From positions 1 to 64,000 of the forward strand of contig JAIWNI010000133.1 in NCBI GenBank assembly GCA_025331435.1: a stretch of DNA of 64,000 bases, in the 5' to 3' direction. Origin of the DNA: Choanephora cucurbitarum (Eukaryota; Mucoromycota; Mucoromycetes; Mucorales; Choanephoraceae). Both the position numbers and the translations under genes were made by a program. The notes under the pieces were generated by a model. That model ran no database searches and was not told the DNA's origin. It was given only the letters and a program-made list of their open reading frames with translations. Positions 45,423 to 59,700 of this stretch are shown in pieces (position 1 is the stretch's first letter; the number at the start of each line of letters is the position of its first letter).

Positions 45423-46286
45423 TTAGTGAAAATCCTTAGAAGATCCAGCACCATTTCCTTTCGTCAACTTTTCATAGCGATCTTGCTCTAATTTACGGAT
45501 TTCTTGATTGCGCACTGTACAGTGTCGGCGTACATGCCCCATCTTTCCACAGTAATGGCAACGGATATTATCGCGGGGTTTAGAAGTCATCATACTCAGG
45601 TCCATTGGTTCACCGGCGTAGGGTTCTCTAGGTACAGAATGACGGTGGTGGTTAAAAGCTCCATTATTACGACGATAGAACGAGGGGTTTTCATGGATTG
45701 CACTATCGTGTGCAATGGCAACACGGATAGCTTCACGCAGCGTTACAGCTTGGACTTGTCGAACCTGGGAACGAGTATCACGGTTGACAAGGCCTCTCAT
45801 AAACTTGTCGCAGGATTCATCGTCGGTAATGCCGGGAATTGCTGCAATTATGTCCATGAAACCATTTATATAGTCATTTAAGGATCCCATTTGTCGGTAA
45901 ACAGCAAGTCGGTCTCTTGCCAGACGGACGGAATCATCGGGACGGAAAAATTCAATGAGCTCTCTCTTGAATGTTAGCCAGTCTTGAGGTTCATCGTCGG
46001 AAGACTCTAACGTACGGTACCATGTGTCTGCACGACCACGTAAGAGGGTAACAGCGTAACGTTTTTGTTGTACAGCGTCCCATCCTTGGAAGTCGGTGTA
46101 TCTTTCGAAAGTTCTGATCCAAGAATCGATGATCATTGCGTCACGGGCACCATCGTATGTTGGTGGTTCAGTAGTACAAGGGACATTTCTTGGCGTATTG
46201 TTATTGTTGTTTAAAGCTTTGGCAAATTCTTGGATTAAGGCAGCAACAGCGGAGTTATCAATAGAATTAATTTGATGGTCAGACAT
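45423..46286 (-). CDS. Ty3 gag, copy 2
   Basis: 287 aa, identical in translation to copy 1, with the CCHC knuckle at 243-256. Confidence 0.9.
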   Translation of the reverse strand: MSDHQINSIDNSAVAALIQEFAKALNNNNNTPRNVPCTTEPPTYDGARDAMIIDSWIRTFERYTDFQGWDAVQQKRYAVTLLRGRADTWYRTLESSDDEPQDWLTFKRELIEFFRPDDSVRLARDRLAVYRQMGSLNDYINGFMDIIAAIPGITDDESCDKFMRGLVNRDTRSQVRQVQAVTLREAIRVAIAHDSAIHENPSFYRRNNGAFNHHRHSVPREPYAGEPMDLSMMTSKPRDNIRCHYCGKMGHVRRHCTVRNQEIRKLEQDRYEKLTKGNGAGSSKDFH

Positions 46287-46474
46287 TTTTCAGATTTAAT
46301 AGTACGCACAACAGGTAATCAGAGAATTCAATAATCAGCACACAGGCAATCAATATACAGCACACAGGCAGTCAATATACAGCACACAGGCAATAATCAG
46401 CACAAAGGCAATATTCAGCACAAAGGCAGGCAGGAAGCAGTAGGTCCAGAGATTTGACTTGAGATGCTACCAAT

Positions 46475-46925
46475 TGTCGTCTTGTTATTTTCTTAGGGAT
46501 GTTTAGAGCAGGTCACGTGACTTTAGAAGGTATTTGAGCCAATGAGATTACTGGAAATAGCTCTAGAAGGAAGTGACGTGGTCTGTGTTTTGATATTGTA
46601 AGTCAAAGATAAAGAGCTTACAATATTCAACAACACAGTATTTATACTATTCTATTCTACACTAAAGAGATCTATACTATTGTAAATAAAGCAAGAAGTA
46701 ATTAACGGAGATGATCTGATTGAGTATTGTATTCGGACGAATTGGATGTGTCTGACTTTTGACCAAGGTACTAGTCTTGTACTAATCATGTTTAAGCGGG
46801 TCTTCTTTCTTCTTTTTGTCAGCAACTGAGGTTTAAACTTGCGTTTGTTTGGATTGTATCTGAAGGGAAGGTTGTATTCCACTTCAATGGGTTGCTTATG
46901 CTTGGAAATACGATCAACTATGACA
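46475..46925 (-). repeat. 5' LTR, Ty3 copy 2
   Basis: 451 bp. Adjacent PBS (TGGTAGC on the minus strand) and leader repeats (about 46300-46435) as in copy 1. Confidence 0.93.
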
Positions 46926-47632
46926 TTTTCAAATAGTCTCACATCATATAAAATAAGCTTGGAATCGGACTTAGAATAAAGAGTAAGAATTTAGAAAATG
47001 GGAACTAAAGACTTATTTGATTTTAAGATATAAGAATAATAATTATATTTTATTGAATAGAATAATTGAGATATTTATATGTTTTTAGAAATACTGCGGT
47101 TATATATATAAGAAGCTAACTATGTCAAAGTATACTGCGGTGAAGCTGCGGTGAGATCTGAGTATACTTGTCAAAGAAGAGAAAGATTAGAGTTCCGAAC
47201 CAGTGGCTACGTCAGGACTCACGACACATAAGAGCGGTGTAATAAGAGAATGTAAGAGTTATCGAAGACGTTTCATTTTAGATATTACAAAAGACTCAGT
47301 AAATGGAACAAAGGATCAATGAGCACATCAGATGGCCCTAGCGGCAGTGGCACCTAAGACAAGGAGACTGGTCGAGGAGACAAAGTCAAGTGATTGCAAA
47401 TTCCATAGAACATTGATAATATTTTGAGGGTTGAAGCATAAGTAGGGGAAAGCAGAGCGAAGTACATACAATTTCCCCGATGGTTTATACAGAAGGGCAT
47501 TCAATTAACAGCTGTTGTTGCGATTCAGAGGCGGTATGTCAGAAGAGGCAGACATTTGAAGTATCAGGACGGAAAGAAGTAATAGTCTCTTTGCAGTGGA
47601 ACTTATTATATAAGATATTTAAATTGAAAATA

Positions 47633-47736
47633 TAGCAATTGCTCGATATACACGAGTCTGATTTAAGAATATGCTCAATATAAGAGTGCATTTCTCAAGA
47701 ATGTACACATTCTTAAATAAAGCGACTATTGTGCTA
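47633..47736. mobile_element. MITE-B, short copy, unit 3
   Basis: Equivalent of 12826-12929. Confidence 0.55.
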
Positions 47737-48618
47737 CAAGTGGGAGCTAGTGAATAAGCCCAAAACCTTAGAAAACGATCTGACGTTATATGTGAAAATG
47801 TGGCCTGTAGAAGCAGTTGGCGAAGCCCGATAGTGAACAACCGGGACTTTGAAGCCAGCCAGTGAGTTAAAGAGCATAGTGGGACATTAAGAGATGTGGT
47901 ACTTGAGATATCTACGACACTGTCAAAATGTCTAGCAGCATCTTGTAACCGTAGATGCAGAAAAACCGAGTCTATCAAGAATTCGAGGAACTGTGAGAGC
48001 TCAGGGGCATCAAAGAGACGAAAGCTATGACATTCGCTATCAATGCAGAAAAATCAGCAGTAAGGAGTAATTTAAATCGTTTATGTAACAGTAAATAATC
48101 TTTTGGTAGCGTTGAAAGCAGAAGACTACTGAGAGGCACAAGAAAGTTGGTAATTTGCAAGGCGCTGTTTGCATATCCGTCGTATAAAACTGGCTCAACG
48201 ATGTACTGACGGACAAGAGACGAAGAAGGCCAAAGAGCCACCTTCAAACGCCGTGTAAGAAGACTACGGTGTTTTACCAAGGGGATTCAATAGGCTAAGC
48301 CCCTTTAGATAAAGGTGCAGACATACAACGTCATACACGACGCTTGTCTTATGTCCCTATTCGCAAACGCCATTGCAGCACTACTTGCCTGCCTGAAGAG
48401 GGAAAGAGGTAAAGATACCACTCCAAGATAATGTCAAAGCTTGCTTAAAAAAAGAATATTAATGATATTAGCTCGGCTTCGAATAGGGAGTTGACGAAAA
48501 CTGAAAGCTGCACAGTCTCATCCGATAAAAGCAAAAAGGTGCTCTTATATTCACTTCTGTTGCTGAAGAGACTTGAGCAAAAGAAAGCCAAAATAGTAGA
48601 GCAAGTGGTTGGATACAT

Positions 48619-48795
48619 TACAATAGTCGCTTTATTTAAGAGTGTGCGTATTCTTGAGAAATACACTCTTATATTGAGCATACTCTTAAATCGAATGGTA
48701 TTTTAGCGCTTGAAGCGATTTTCAAGTTGAGGGATTGCACTCTTATATTAAGTATACTCTTAAATCAAACACTCTTAAATCGAGCGACTACTGTA
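48619..48795. mobile_element. MITE-B, 177-bp copy, unit 3
   Basis: Equivalent of 13812-13988. Confidence 0.7.
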
Positions 48796-51700
48796 TTGTG
48801 TCAGTTATCCGCTCCCCGTGATTGTAGAAAAGATTTCCATTGGGATGACGGTCGTCTGCTAAGACAAAAAAAAACCTTTGTTTCCTTTATATTTATTCTT
48901 ACATTCGATACACGACTGTCCTTGTCAAAGTGAAGCTGCATAGGATCAAGTTATGGGGTCGAAGAAAAGAGAACAAGCTTATCATCCGCATAAGTATAAA
49001 CTTCCAAAGGAGAAGGCGGTAGAGCAAACCCAACGCTTGAAGTGGTAGCAAAAACAAATCTAAGCAACGACAAATCTTATAAGATATGTATCAGCAAAGG
49101 CTCAGGAGCAAAATTGAAAAGCAAGGGCGAAAGAGGATCACATTGACGCAAACCTCTATCCTATTAAGCCCCTTCCATGAAGTGACCATTAACATTTGTG
49201 AACTCGTTCAGTAAAGAATAATCACAGTAGACAATCAGCAAATGAGGCATGAAAGTTAAACATGGGAAGTACCCTTTCACAAGCGCAAGAAATACATCCA
49301 ATTATAAGCTGTGGTGTTTGGCACATCTGAAGATCAAATCCTCATAAAGAAGATATCCATATTTGGATATTAAAGACATTCATCATGATCATCGTCACGA
49401 ATTTAGTAATCCGATCATCAATTGAACTAGTCTAGAATGATTTCATGTATTAGTGCTATGGATCATACAAGGTTATAGACTAAGTTAGGTGCAAGCAGTA
49501 AAGTTGTTGCGAGTCTGAATCTGGTATTAAATTGTCTCTTCCTGATTGGTCTCAAGGAAACCTTTGATCGTTACTAGAAACTTCCTCTTAGTTGAATTGT
49601 AGAACTTTCTAGATCTGACATAAACAGTACTCAGAAAACATATAAATACCTTCATATTTTAATTGAATAAACTCAACCTTTATTCTGCCCAAAAGTCTTA
49701 GATATAACTAGCGTTCTATAAGCTATCATTTGTGCCTTCTAAGCAGCGAACCGGCTGGTTATTCAACCACCGATCTCATGCTTATTTCAAGGCACTGCTA
49801 GACTATGACATAAAGACACTATGTTATAAAGGTGACACAAGCCTAGTAATGCACAATAAGCTCTGTAGTATCTTGATATAGTAAAGTAAATGGACTAAAG
49901 GAAGACAAAGACGTAATAGCCGTAGTAGATAGCAAATAGTATAAATACTCTCATACGTAAAAACAGTCTCAAACTGTTCCTACACTTGTTACCTGTCTAT
50001 TTCTCTTTTCAAATCTCAAAATATACATGAGCCTTTTCCTGATTCAGCAGCATAAATACTGAGGATTTTGAGAGCGTCGCACATGTTCCATCACGATGTT
50101 TGCCAGTAAGTCATTGGTGGCGATGAACTGATTAGGTAGAAAGTCTGCTTGGTATGAATCTATTAAACCAACCGCAAATTCTTTGTTTCGAGCATGGATA
50201 ATACGAGTAAAGGTCTTTGAGTCGCAGTTGATCAAGTAGATAGGGCGCCAATTTCACAGAAGAGTAAAATCACCTTTCATAGGCAACAATTGTAGTGGAA
50301 TATAACTTCATGACGCTGAAGACGCATGATACTGAAGGCATTCTTAATAGTCATAACGACAAGCTTTTAAATTGGGCAATATCAGAAGAGTTGGTAGAGG
50401 AAGACAGGCTGAGGCCATCTGGCTCTAGGCTGCTCTGTTTCCCCACACCATTGGATTAGATTGGAGCACGAAGGGTAGAATGAGCTTCAGTTGTAAGTTG
50501 CGAAAGCTCAGAAATATCCACCTAATATTGGCCCAATTTTGCATCATCAATCAGATAAGGGGTATAAAGATGAGCATAGTACTCTTACGAGATTTGAATC
50601 ATAGAATCAAAATTGATTTCGGTACCGCCACTAGGAGAACAACGAAGAGCCGCCATCTTCTGAGTGTCTGGTCTTTGACGAACTATGTTTTTGAGGTAAT
50701 GAATGGGCGCTTCTCCTTTTTCTCTGTAATGGACATTGGCCGCTAAGACTAAATTAGTGCTGATCTATTCCTGAAGAGTTGCTATAGCGCGGTCCAATAT
50801 AAGTAGTTGTCAGTTACACAAATCATGATGCGGTTGAGAACATAGGAAGATGCATCGCTCCTTCATCAGCTGCCGAAGGCAACGTCTTTGCTTAGCTACC
50901 AACATTATTGATAAACGTTTGCTAGCTCTTTTGAGATCATCTTTGATTATACCCCCATTGTCTTTGAAGTTTACGTTCCAAATCATTAGCGCTTTAGACA
51001 ATAGAAGGCAAATGATGCAGTAAGCATTCCAGATAGGAGACCAACAGAAGAAGAAAAGAGTGTGCTCGTCACAGACCTGGACCAGTGGGAAGTGTCTTTA
51101 GCAAGTGTTTTACCATCAAAAGCGAGCGATTAGACCAAGCAGGGTTAAAGTACTACCCCACAATACCGGATCAATGTTGCACGTTTTTGTGCTATACAAA
51201 CCTGAGATTTCACTTACATTAGGTATAAAATTTTCACATTAGATCATTAATTCTTTCTCGATTTACACAGTGATAGGAGGCAACGGAATTCTCGCAATAA
51301 TGGGCTCCACTGCATTCATACCAAATTCCGTTATTGCGGGAGAGTATTGTAATCATCTGTATATCTATCTCAATGGCTGAATGACGGAGGCTCTGCCTGG
51401 TGAAGATAAAGTCGATTGTTGAGCTATTGAACACATTGCATCAAAAAGTAGGTAATCTATGAAAGCCAAATGCCTATAGAATACTGGTGAAACCTTCCTC
51501 AAGAAAGACGACACAGCATTTGGAAGCAGAGGTACATAAGTTGGAGCATGAACATGAACAATTAAAATCCCTAGCGATGTGAAAGGGATCAATATCAACT
51601 TCCAATGAGGGAATGTACAAAGAGTTGAACAAATAATTGAAAACGGCCTCAAGTTCATGATTTGAAGATAAAGGTGAACAAACTACCGAAAAGTACGAAG

Positions 51701-52828
51701 TATAAAACAAATCTTGTGGACTGTTGATCTTGGTGAGGGTCACCCAATCACTATTAGGAAGCAGGTTGGGTAAACGTTGAAATCAAAGAGAAAAGGAAAC
51801 AATTGGAAGTCCACAGGGTTTGGTAGGCTTGTAACTGCATATCAAGAATAGTAGCATTGGAGGGAGAAGCATGAATTTCTCAAAAAACAAGGATGTCATA
51901 TTGTAAGAAGCGCAAGCGACAAACAAATTGGTATTGTTTTTGAGGGTTGTTGAACATCACCATACTATCACAGCTTAATACTGTAAAAAACCTTTTGAGA
52001 ACCTTTAACTTTTTTATGATGTAATGAGCCAAATTGAAGTAGTAAAGGGGATTTATCACTAATTATGAGTTAACTTGGGCTATAGAGGCTTCCCCCGGAA
52101 GACAATGAGTGAAAAGAAGATATCTTTGGAGGAGCTAAGGGAGATACAGACTCACTTGCATCTGTGTCGTCTAACATAGTACAGCCCTCATCATCCTGCC
52201 GGGTAGCACCAGTGAATGTGATAGTGTTTACGGCTTGTCATCCCAAACCCAGATCTTGGTCAGCCATAACTGGTTTCAACAGCCTTTTGGCTGGCTGATT
52301 GGGCACAGGCAAAAACTGAGAAGCCTCAGATCCAACCGCCAAAGATACAGAGGGGAAAGTATCAGGTATGAGTCAGGATAGGTACCCGAGAGAAAAGGTG
52401 AAAGCTGACTTCGTTCTATTATTTCGGTGCATTGTTCGCAAAGATAGCTCGGTGTCGTCTACGCTTTGATCCAGGAGTAGAAATGCGGGGCAGGTCAAAG
52501 ACAAAGTTTCTCAGCTGTTGCTCCTTGGCCTTAATTTTCTTGTGAGCGTTTTCTCCGGGACAATTGGCTCCGATGTAGCCACTCTCGCCACAATTACAGC
52601 AGGTCTGCTTTGCGTTTTTAGACGGACAATCAGTAATAACATGCCTTTCTTGGTGATAGTATTTACAATAAGGCGACATATGTTTCTAAATAATATAAAA
52701 AACAGTATCAGCATCCTTCTTCCAAGGGACATTATGAGTCAAATTTTGCAATTTGAAATAATCCGATGGGATGTGAAGATTGTTATACCCATAACATTCG
52801 TATGTCCAATTCTCTGGATCAACTAGCA

Positions 52829-53415
52829 TACAGTCATCCCCCGATTTAGGGAACAGTTTTAAGGGAATCGAACTTCGGTTACCGCTTAACGTTCCTTATT
52901 ATTGCTTCAAGGAATAGGGAACAATCCTGTGGCAACCCGTTCCTTATTTTATTTCATAATGCCACCTGAGAGAGCCAATTATATTGTAAAATCACTTTAT
53001 AAATTATCTTCTTTACTCTGTTTTAGACAGCCTCAATAAATAAGAGCGATAACTTTTCGCATATTGTGTGTGTTCCCTGCACATCCAAACATAACTTTCT
53101 ACAATGTCATATTGAATTATGTGTCAAATATTCAAGTTCAATTTGAGGCGATAATACTGTTGTCATGACGATTATGCAACGAGCTTTGTATAGGAAGAGC
53201 TGTGTATCTTCTATAGTTATATTGCATTGCACGCTTTGTATCAAACACTTCAAACATTACTGACATCGGAGTGATATCAAAGCAATGGCGCAGAGCTATT
53301 ACAATCAGGATAAATGGTTATTCAGTAGGGCTTTATTTTTAATGAGGAACGATATTGATTTAGGGAACGGTTGAGAGGGAACCGAAGCCGTTCCCTAAAT
53401 CGGGGGATGATTGTA
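52829..53415. mobile_element. MITE-A copy, unit 3
   Basis: 587 bp with TA flanks; one A fewer in an internal A-run than the other units. Confidence 0.85.
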
Positions 53416-54892
53416 CTAATATACATGACAATGACATAAGATGCCAAACTCTAACTCAATCACACCAACAACCCCTCCTTAATTGAAAATGGGAGATTTG
53501 AAAGCCGCTCATCTACGCAACTGATGTTTTTTAATTTTGTATTAAGAAAAAGTGGAGAAGTATGACACTCGTGCTAGGACCTAAAGCCTTACAAGGGAAG
53601 ATTACAACATTATCTCGAAGTAGGAGTGATCTTTAATAGCTTTATATGTAAAATAAGAGATTACTTTCGCAAACTGTTGGTTGCCTTTCTGCTCAAAAAG
53701 TGGTTCGAAAATTTTACTTTTGGTCTCCTTCCGATCTGACATAATAATATAGACTCTATTGGCCCATTACTTGGCCGCCAAATACTGGTTTTGATGGCTT
53801 CGCCTGTCTGTAATACACTTTTGTTGTCAGCCTCTGGAGTCGAAAGAACAGACTATCTGACATGCTTGCCTGTAATCTGCGACCAAGCTCTAAATGATGA
53901 GAGGTGATGCTGCTTAATCATTGGTATGTTTAAACCATCGGTTTTTATAATTCCATTGATTTGTTGATAACGAGTGGCTTTCGGACCAAAAACCTGTAGT
54001 TACGAAAGTACAAATGTCGATTTCCTAACATGTAAAAGGCAGTTATATAAGCACAAATAATTATGCATTGTCTAAAAAGAGAGTTCCCAAAATAAAGATA
54101 GAGCCCTCATTGTTTAATCAGCAAATTGCTTGTAGTACAAAACGACCCTTTGTTTTTTCCTGCTTTCATATGAACAATAAATGCTGTGAAAAGATTAAAA
54201 ACCGACGTACAGGACATAACCTTGCTTTAATCAAGAAAGTTACTTGTCTCCTGGCTGACAAAGAGAATATTTAAAGAGCTGCGTATTTGGTAAGAAGTTG
54301 CTTTGATTTCTCATTTTTCTTTTAACTTCCAATACATAGAGTGTCTAAAACAATAAAAATAAATAAATTCGATAAAACTGTAATGGTTGCACATGTACTA
54401 CAAAAAACAAAATGTAATTATCAACTATACGAACATCAACCATGCAATTATCACGTAAATAAACAATAGTATACTACATGACCGGATATGGAAAGACGAA
54501 TTGCAGCACCATGAGAACAAGCAAAAAATAGTATACCATGGCAAGAAAAAAGTGACACCAAGAGGCTACTAATTTGTGTTTGCATATGATTTTGCTGCTA
54601 CGATTTTATTTTGAAGAACTTTAAGGCTCTGCCAAAATTTTGCTTCAAAATTCCAAGTATGCTAAAATGGAGGTTTTTCTTAAGATTAAGAAGTTGTGTA
54701 ACTGTTTCTCTGATGCTGTGCAATCTACGATTTCAAACGTGATTCTCTCTTATTGTGTTATGTAATCTTCTGGTTCAAGAAATGGATGCCACTCAGACGG
54801 GCATTAAATCCTCAAGTTACCAAGAAATATATTTGTAAATTAACAGCAAGTTATTGTGTTTTTATCCGCTTTGTTATTTTACTGATTTTATC
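53416..54892. other. Upstream region of X gene, unit 3
   Basis: Carries the unit-1 version of the 103-bp block (from about 54385). A 68-codon frame at 54068-54274 is longer than in units 1 and 2 because one A is missing; I do not take it as a gene. Confidence 0.4.
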
Positions 54893-56592
54893 ATGACAAG
54901 CAGACATCACACAACGTTTAAGCAGTTTCTTTGAATCATGTAATGAAGTTGACGGTGAAATTTATTTTGAACGTTTCATAAAAAGCCACCATGTATATAA
55001 TCAAAACCAACATGAAGAGTTCTGCTGATGATTATGCAAGTTGGTGCAGAGACTTCAAGAAGTCTGCAAGCGCTTGTGGTGTCAAAGTAGTACGTATAAT
55101 TGATATTTAATAAAGGAACATTATCCAATAATGACTTTCTTTCCTAGGTGTTAGACAATGCATTCAAGGCATGGGTGTCATTAGTAAGTCTATCAACTTT
55201 GTATTGTATAACTGTATCTTAACGTTTTATAAAGATTACACCAAAGAAATCAAAAAAGAGTAAGAGAACTTATGAAAAGTCCAATGTTGTTGAAGAGTAA
55301 GTGGCTATATGACTTAAAGTAAGGAAAGCAAAGTCTAATTAAGCGCTTAAAATAGATTCGAAGCTCTCAAAGAAAACCTTGCTGAAAATGCTGATTTGTT
55401 CAAAGAATTCAACTCGTTCCGTCGCGCAGCAATTGCTGAATTTAAAGAGAATGGAAAAACAAGATGTTTTTCAGAAGACCTGGTTCGGCTTCTTGCTTGT
55501 CAAGGCATCTTCTTGCTTGGTGATGTAGTTGAACGCCAATACGGCAAAATTCTTTGGTGAAAAGACGTTGAAGGCGCAGAAGAAGAAGATTAGAGAAGAA
55601 AGATTTGGCAACTATAGACGTATGCCAACATCTTTGCGTGATGAAATCCAGAGCGTCCTTGATGTATGTATCATGTTGGTTTGCTTTTTGCTTTTACACA
55701 TTGCTTATGCAGTACTGATTTAGGACTTTCATGACGATGATGATCTGGAGAAGCTTGAAGACAGCTTGAGAAATATGAAGAAGAATGCTACTAATCCAGT
55801 AGCAGCAAGAGTGTTGAAGGTGTTGATATCGCTGTAAGTAATACACATATGTATCTTTTTGCACAGATAACTAACTTCGCTTTCATGCAAAAAAAAAAAA
55901 GACTTGATCACATGATCGAAGAAGAAGCCCCTTACGAAGAAATGCGCTTGCAGTCTGGTGTTCTCCCTGCTCTTTGCCAAGCCTTCAAGTTATCAAGAAA
56001 GCATGATGCTTATGGCTGCAACAAAGTTCTCTTTCCTTCGTTTGATGCACTCAAACAATGTAGACCTGACTTCGTTGTTCGAGTCCAAGGACAAAATGAC
56101 CTCTTCAATGTTGCTGTTGAAATCAAAGAAGAAAAGGCAAAGCAAAGAAAAGTGTTTGTCTTGACACATATCGTCTGGGTCTCTTTGGATTGAAGATGCT
56201 TTGGGAGCATAAGCTGAGAACAGCTTGGTAATACAAGTTGTTGGTGCTGATGTAACTTTCTTCTTGTGCTTTCTGCTGTCTGGTGTGTGTGTTATGATGG
56301 AAGTTGACACCATAACTTTACCTATTTACATACAGAAGTACGGTGACATTATGTCACATCTTAATGCGATGTACAACATCAGCTTACTTGTACGAGAAGC
56401 ACTGTGTGTGTTGTTGAAGAAGAAGAAGAAGAAGAAGAAGAAGAAGAAGAAGAAGAAAAGAAAGCAGAATGGCAGCTTATTAGTTTTGACGCTGTCAAGC
56501 TTATGTATGATATCCACAGCACAACTAAAACTTCAACAGTTTGTAACCAATCCAACATTTTTTCCTCAACAAATGCTTCAACAGCTTTGTAA
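54893..56592 (+). pseudogene. X gene, unit 3, multiple frameshifts
   Basis: All six exons align, but extra or missing bases occur in exon 1 (CAGTTTCTTTG, ATATAATC), exon 2 (TGGGTGTCA), exon 4 (GTTGAACGCC) and exon 6 (AGGCAAAGC, GTGTTTGTC, ATTTACATAC). The RPDFVV and EIK codons survive. The many homopolymer-type changes look more like consensus error than natural decay. Confidence 0.7.
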
Positions 56593-57001
56593 TAAATTTC
56601 CTTTCTCTATCTTGTCTTTTTACTTTCATTTGAATACTTGCTCCTTTCCTCTTGAATGCTAACTAGTTTGTCTTTCTCTATATACAAACATCAAGTTTGT
56701 GTAGATACAAAGCAAATGATTAGGCCAAAGTCAATTCAGGCTTAATTATATAGAAATTAAACGCTTTATTTCCGTGCTTCTACTGTCTTGTTTCCTATTG
56801 TTGTAAAGAGTTGTGCAAGATATATCGTTGTTCAGCACCCTTCATTTTTCGTTGTGTCTAAATAGAGTCCAAAAAAACGAACGAGAAAATGGTCTATTCA
56901 AGTTCTCTACAAAAGCGATCTTGGCCATATAGAGGAGTTGTTATTTAAAAAAAAAGACAACCAGTTAAGCTAGAGAAGCAAAAATAAAAAAAAAAATGCG
57001 C

Positions 57002-57449
57002 ATAACAGAGCAGGGCTAGCCGCCAGGGAGTTTATCCCCCGGAAGGAAGTTGATGTATACGCATACTCCCACACGGGAGATGCATCTCTGCACTCGGAAG
57101 CATGTTTGTATTGAGAATAAGGTCCTATGAGGGGAAAGAAACTATGTTCTCGTGATAAAGTACGTATAACAGAGCAGGGCTAGCCGCCAGGGAGTTTATC
57201 CCCCGGAAGGAAGTTGATGTATACGCATACTCCCACACGGGAGATGCATCTCTGCACTCGGAAGCATGTTTGTATTGAGAATAAGGTCCTATGAGGGGAA
57301 AGAAAACTATGTTCTCGTGATAAAGTACGTATAACAGAGCAGGGCTAGCCGCCAGGGAGTTTATCCCCCGGAAGGAAGTTGATGTATACGCATACTCCCA
57401 CACGGGAGATGCATCTCTGCACTCGGAAGCATGTTTGTATTGAGAATAA
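57002..57449. repeat. 164-bp tandem repeat, three copies, unit 3
   Basis: As in units 1 and 2; one copy has an extra A. Confidence 0.95.
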
Positions 57450-57491
57450 AGAAATTGAAGAGTAAAGTCGAAATACCTAAAAAAATTTTTT

Positions 57492-57942
57492 TGTCGTCTT
57501 GTTATTTTCTTAGGGATGTTTAGAGCAGGTCACGTGACTTTAGAAGGTATTTGAGCCAATGAGATTACTGGAAATAGCTCTAGAAGGAAGTGACGTGGTC
57601 TGTGTTTTGATATTGTAAGTCAAAGATAAAGAGCTTACAATATTCAACAACACAGTATTTATACTATTCTATTCTACACTAAAGAGATCTATACTATTGT
57701 AAATAAAGCAAGAAGTAATTAACGGAGATGATCTGATTGAGTATTGTATTCGGACGAATTGGATGTGTCTGACTTTTGACCAAGGTACTAGTCTTGTACT
57801 AATCATGTTTAAGCGGGTCTTCTTTCTTCTTTTTGTCAGCAACTGAGGTTTAAACTTGCGTTTGTTTGGATTGTATCTGAAGGGAAGGTTGTATTCCACT
57901 TCAATGGGTTGCTTATGCTTGGAAATACGATCAACTATGACA
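57492..57942 (-). repeat. 3' LTR, Ty3 copy 3
   Basis: 451 bp, same ends as in the other copies. Confidence 0.93.
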
Positions 57943-58818
57943 TTATCCCCCTCCTGGATTGAAGTTCGTCTCTGAACTTTGGCAGCATCAGAAGTGGAAA
58001 GGGAGGATTGTTCACTGATAGCGGTAGGAGACGGGAGCGTGTGTCCTGGTTGTCAGCATGGTCAGAATCACTAGCATCGTCAACATCGATATCAAAGTTA
58101 AATTCAGAATCTGGTAGATCCAGTGTAGAGCCAGGAATATGTTCGTACGCATCAACAAAAGAATCATTATCATCCACGAGAGGTGACAGGAGTGAAGACG
58201 GTGAATCAGTGTCAGCTTGAGAGGTCGGTTTAACATGATCGATGGATTCATGCGTATCATTCTGAGTATCAGCATCGATAGTGATATGCATGGGAAGAGG
58301 AGCATTAAGGCGAATAGGAGCAGAGTTAACAACAGAGACAGCGGATGCATTAGGATCGACTGTATCAACGGGGATAGTATTGGCTATAGGGTCAACTATA
58401 TCAACCGGATCAACTGTATCAAGAGGATCAATTGTGTCCATAAGAGTAGTGTTGTCAAAAGGGTCAACATCATGAGCAGCATTCATAGTAAGAGGAACAA
58501 CTTCGGCGGGTGTATCATAACCAACTGTTGATTCGTCTTTAGAAACTTCATCAGGCATGAAATTAGCTTCCACGGGATGTCAATAGAATAATCATTATCA
58601 GCATCCACAGGTGGAATAACCGGAATCACGGCAGCTCGACCAATACCCGTCATCACCTTGCGCCAATCTTGTCTAACCATAGCAGGATCATACCATGGGT
58701 TATTACTTGTATGACCATTTGCAATTCGCAATCGATCCACATGGACCAGGGATTGTAGCGGCTCACCGGCTAAAGTTTGTAACTTGTAGGTTCCATAATC
58801 CGGGAATGATTGTACCAC
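57669..58818 (-). pseudogene. Ty3 pol C-terminus, copy 3, frameshifted
   Basis: GPY-side frame at 58483-58818, then a 1-nt loss at about 58575; Asp-rich repeats at 57935-58573; another loss near 58027. Confidence 0.75.
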
Positions 58819-58833
58819 AATATACGGGCCCTT

Positions 58834-59700
58834 TTATTGCGGTTCAAGGCCATAACGGCCTTCATGGGTCAACGTAACCTTATCACCTATTTCGTACGAG
58901 GTCGGCTTGATCTGCGAATCCCATTTATCTTTATCTTTAGTAGCCATTGCTTTCATCCGGAACTCGGCAGCAGCACGGTGTTGGCCTAAATCACTTAGTT
59001 CTCTAGATGTGACATCAGCTACCGTTCGTGGATCATCAAATGTCTTCTTATCAATGTAAGGAATAAGGGAGTCACCAGGAAGTCTTGGTTCGCGTCCATA
59101 TGTAAGGAAGAACGGGCTGTATCCAGTAGTGGTATGTACCCTTATTCTTGATGCCCACAACGCTGTATTCACAAAATCATCCCATCGGTGAAGGGCACCA
59201 TTGACATACTTGCGAAGCATTCCTTTTATTACGCCGTTGAAACGTTCGACTTTGGAATTCGTTCGAGGGTGATAGGCAGATGTCAATTTGTGATGAGATC
59301 CGACTCGCTTGAGGTACGCATTGACCAGTTCGCTATTGAAGTTGGATCCGCGATCCGTCAGTATTTCAGATGGACAGCCAAATCGCATCATAATTTCTTC
59401 ATAAATAAAATCGGCGACAGTCTCTTTAGTAGCGGAAGGCACAGCACGAGCAATAGGCCAGTTGGTGGCGTAGTCTACAGCTACTAGGAGCCAACGGTTT
59501 CCTTTTACAGTTAATGGTAGTTCACCAATGAAGTCTAAGTGCCATCGGTCGAATGCAGCGGGAACCTTCAGAGGATGCATTACATCATGATGGACATGCC
59601 CAGGACGACTATTGACTTGGCAGGCAGGACAAGTTTTCAACCATAGCTTCAAGTCTTTTTTTCAGACCAGGCCACCAAAAGCGAGGGGTAAACAATTTGA
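58834..59700 (-). pseudogene. Ty3 integrase, copy 3
   Basis: The triad is complete and the open frame covers 58834-59652. An extra T at about 59660 shifts the zinc-finger side. Confidence 0.85.

Larger units (their letters stand above)
29530..46925. repeat. Tandem array unit 2 (segment X plus Ty3 copy 2)
   Basis: Same order as unit 1, shifted by 17.41 kb. Differences are sparse except for a 103-bp block at 36988-37090 and small indels in the Ty3 integrase region (41400-41760). Confidence 0.93.
40076..46925 (-). mobile_element. Ty3/gypsy LTR retrotransposon, copy 2
   Basis: 6850 bp with LTRs 40076-40526 and 46475-46925. It carries the same in-frame stops and nested solo LTR as copy 1, plus private indels that break integrase and the C-terminal tail (40560-40570, 40990-41010, 41440-41760). 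Confidence 0.93.
47287..52828 (-). mobile_element. Decayed LINE, unit 3
   Basis: Same fragments: RT finger block at 50044-50250, endonuclease blocks at 51234-51743 and CCHC tail at 52419-52679, with the same lesions. Confidence 0.8.

Noticed and set aside
57125..57403. 92-codon minus frame with a repeated peptide
   Set aside because: Produced by one extra A making two 164-bp repeats share a frame; not open in units 1 and 2.
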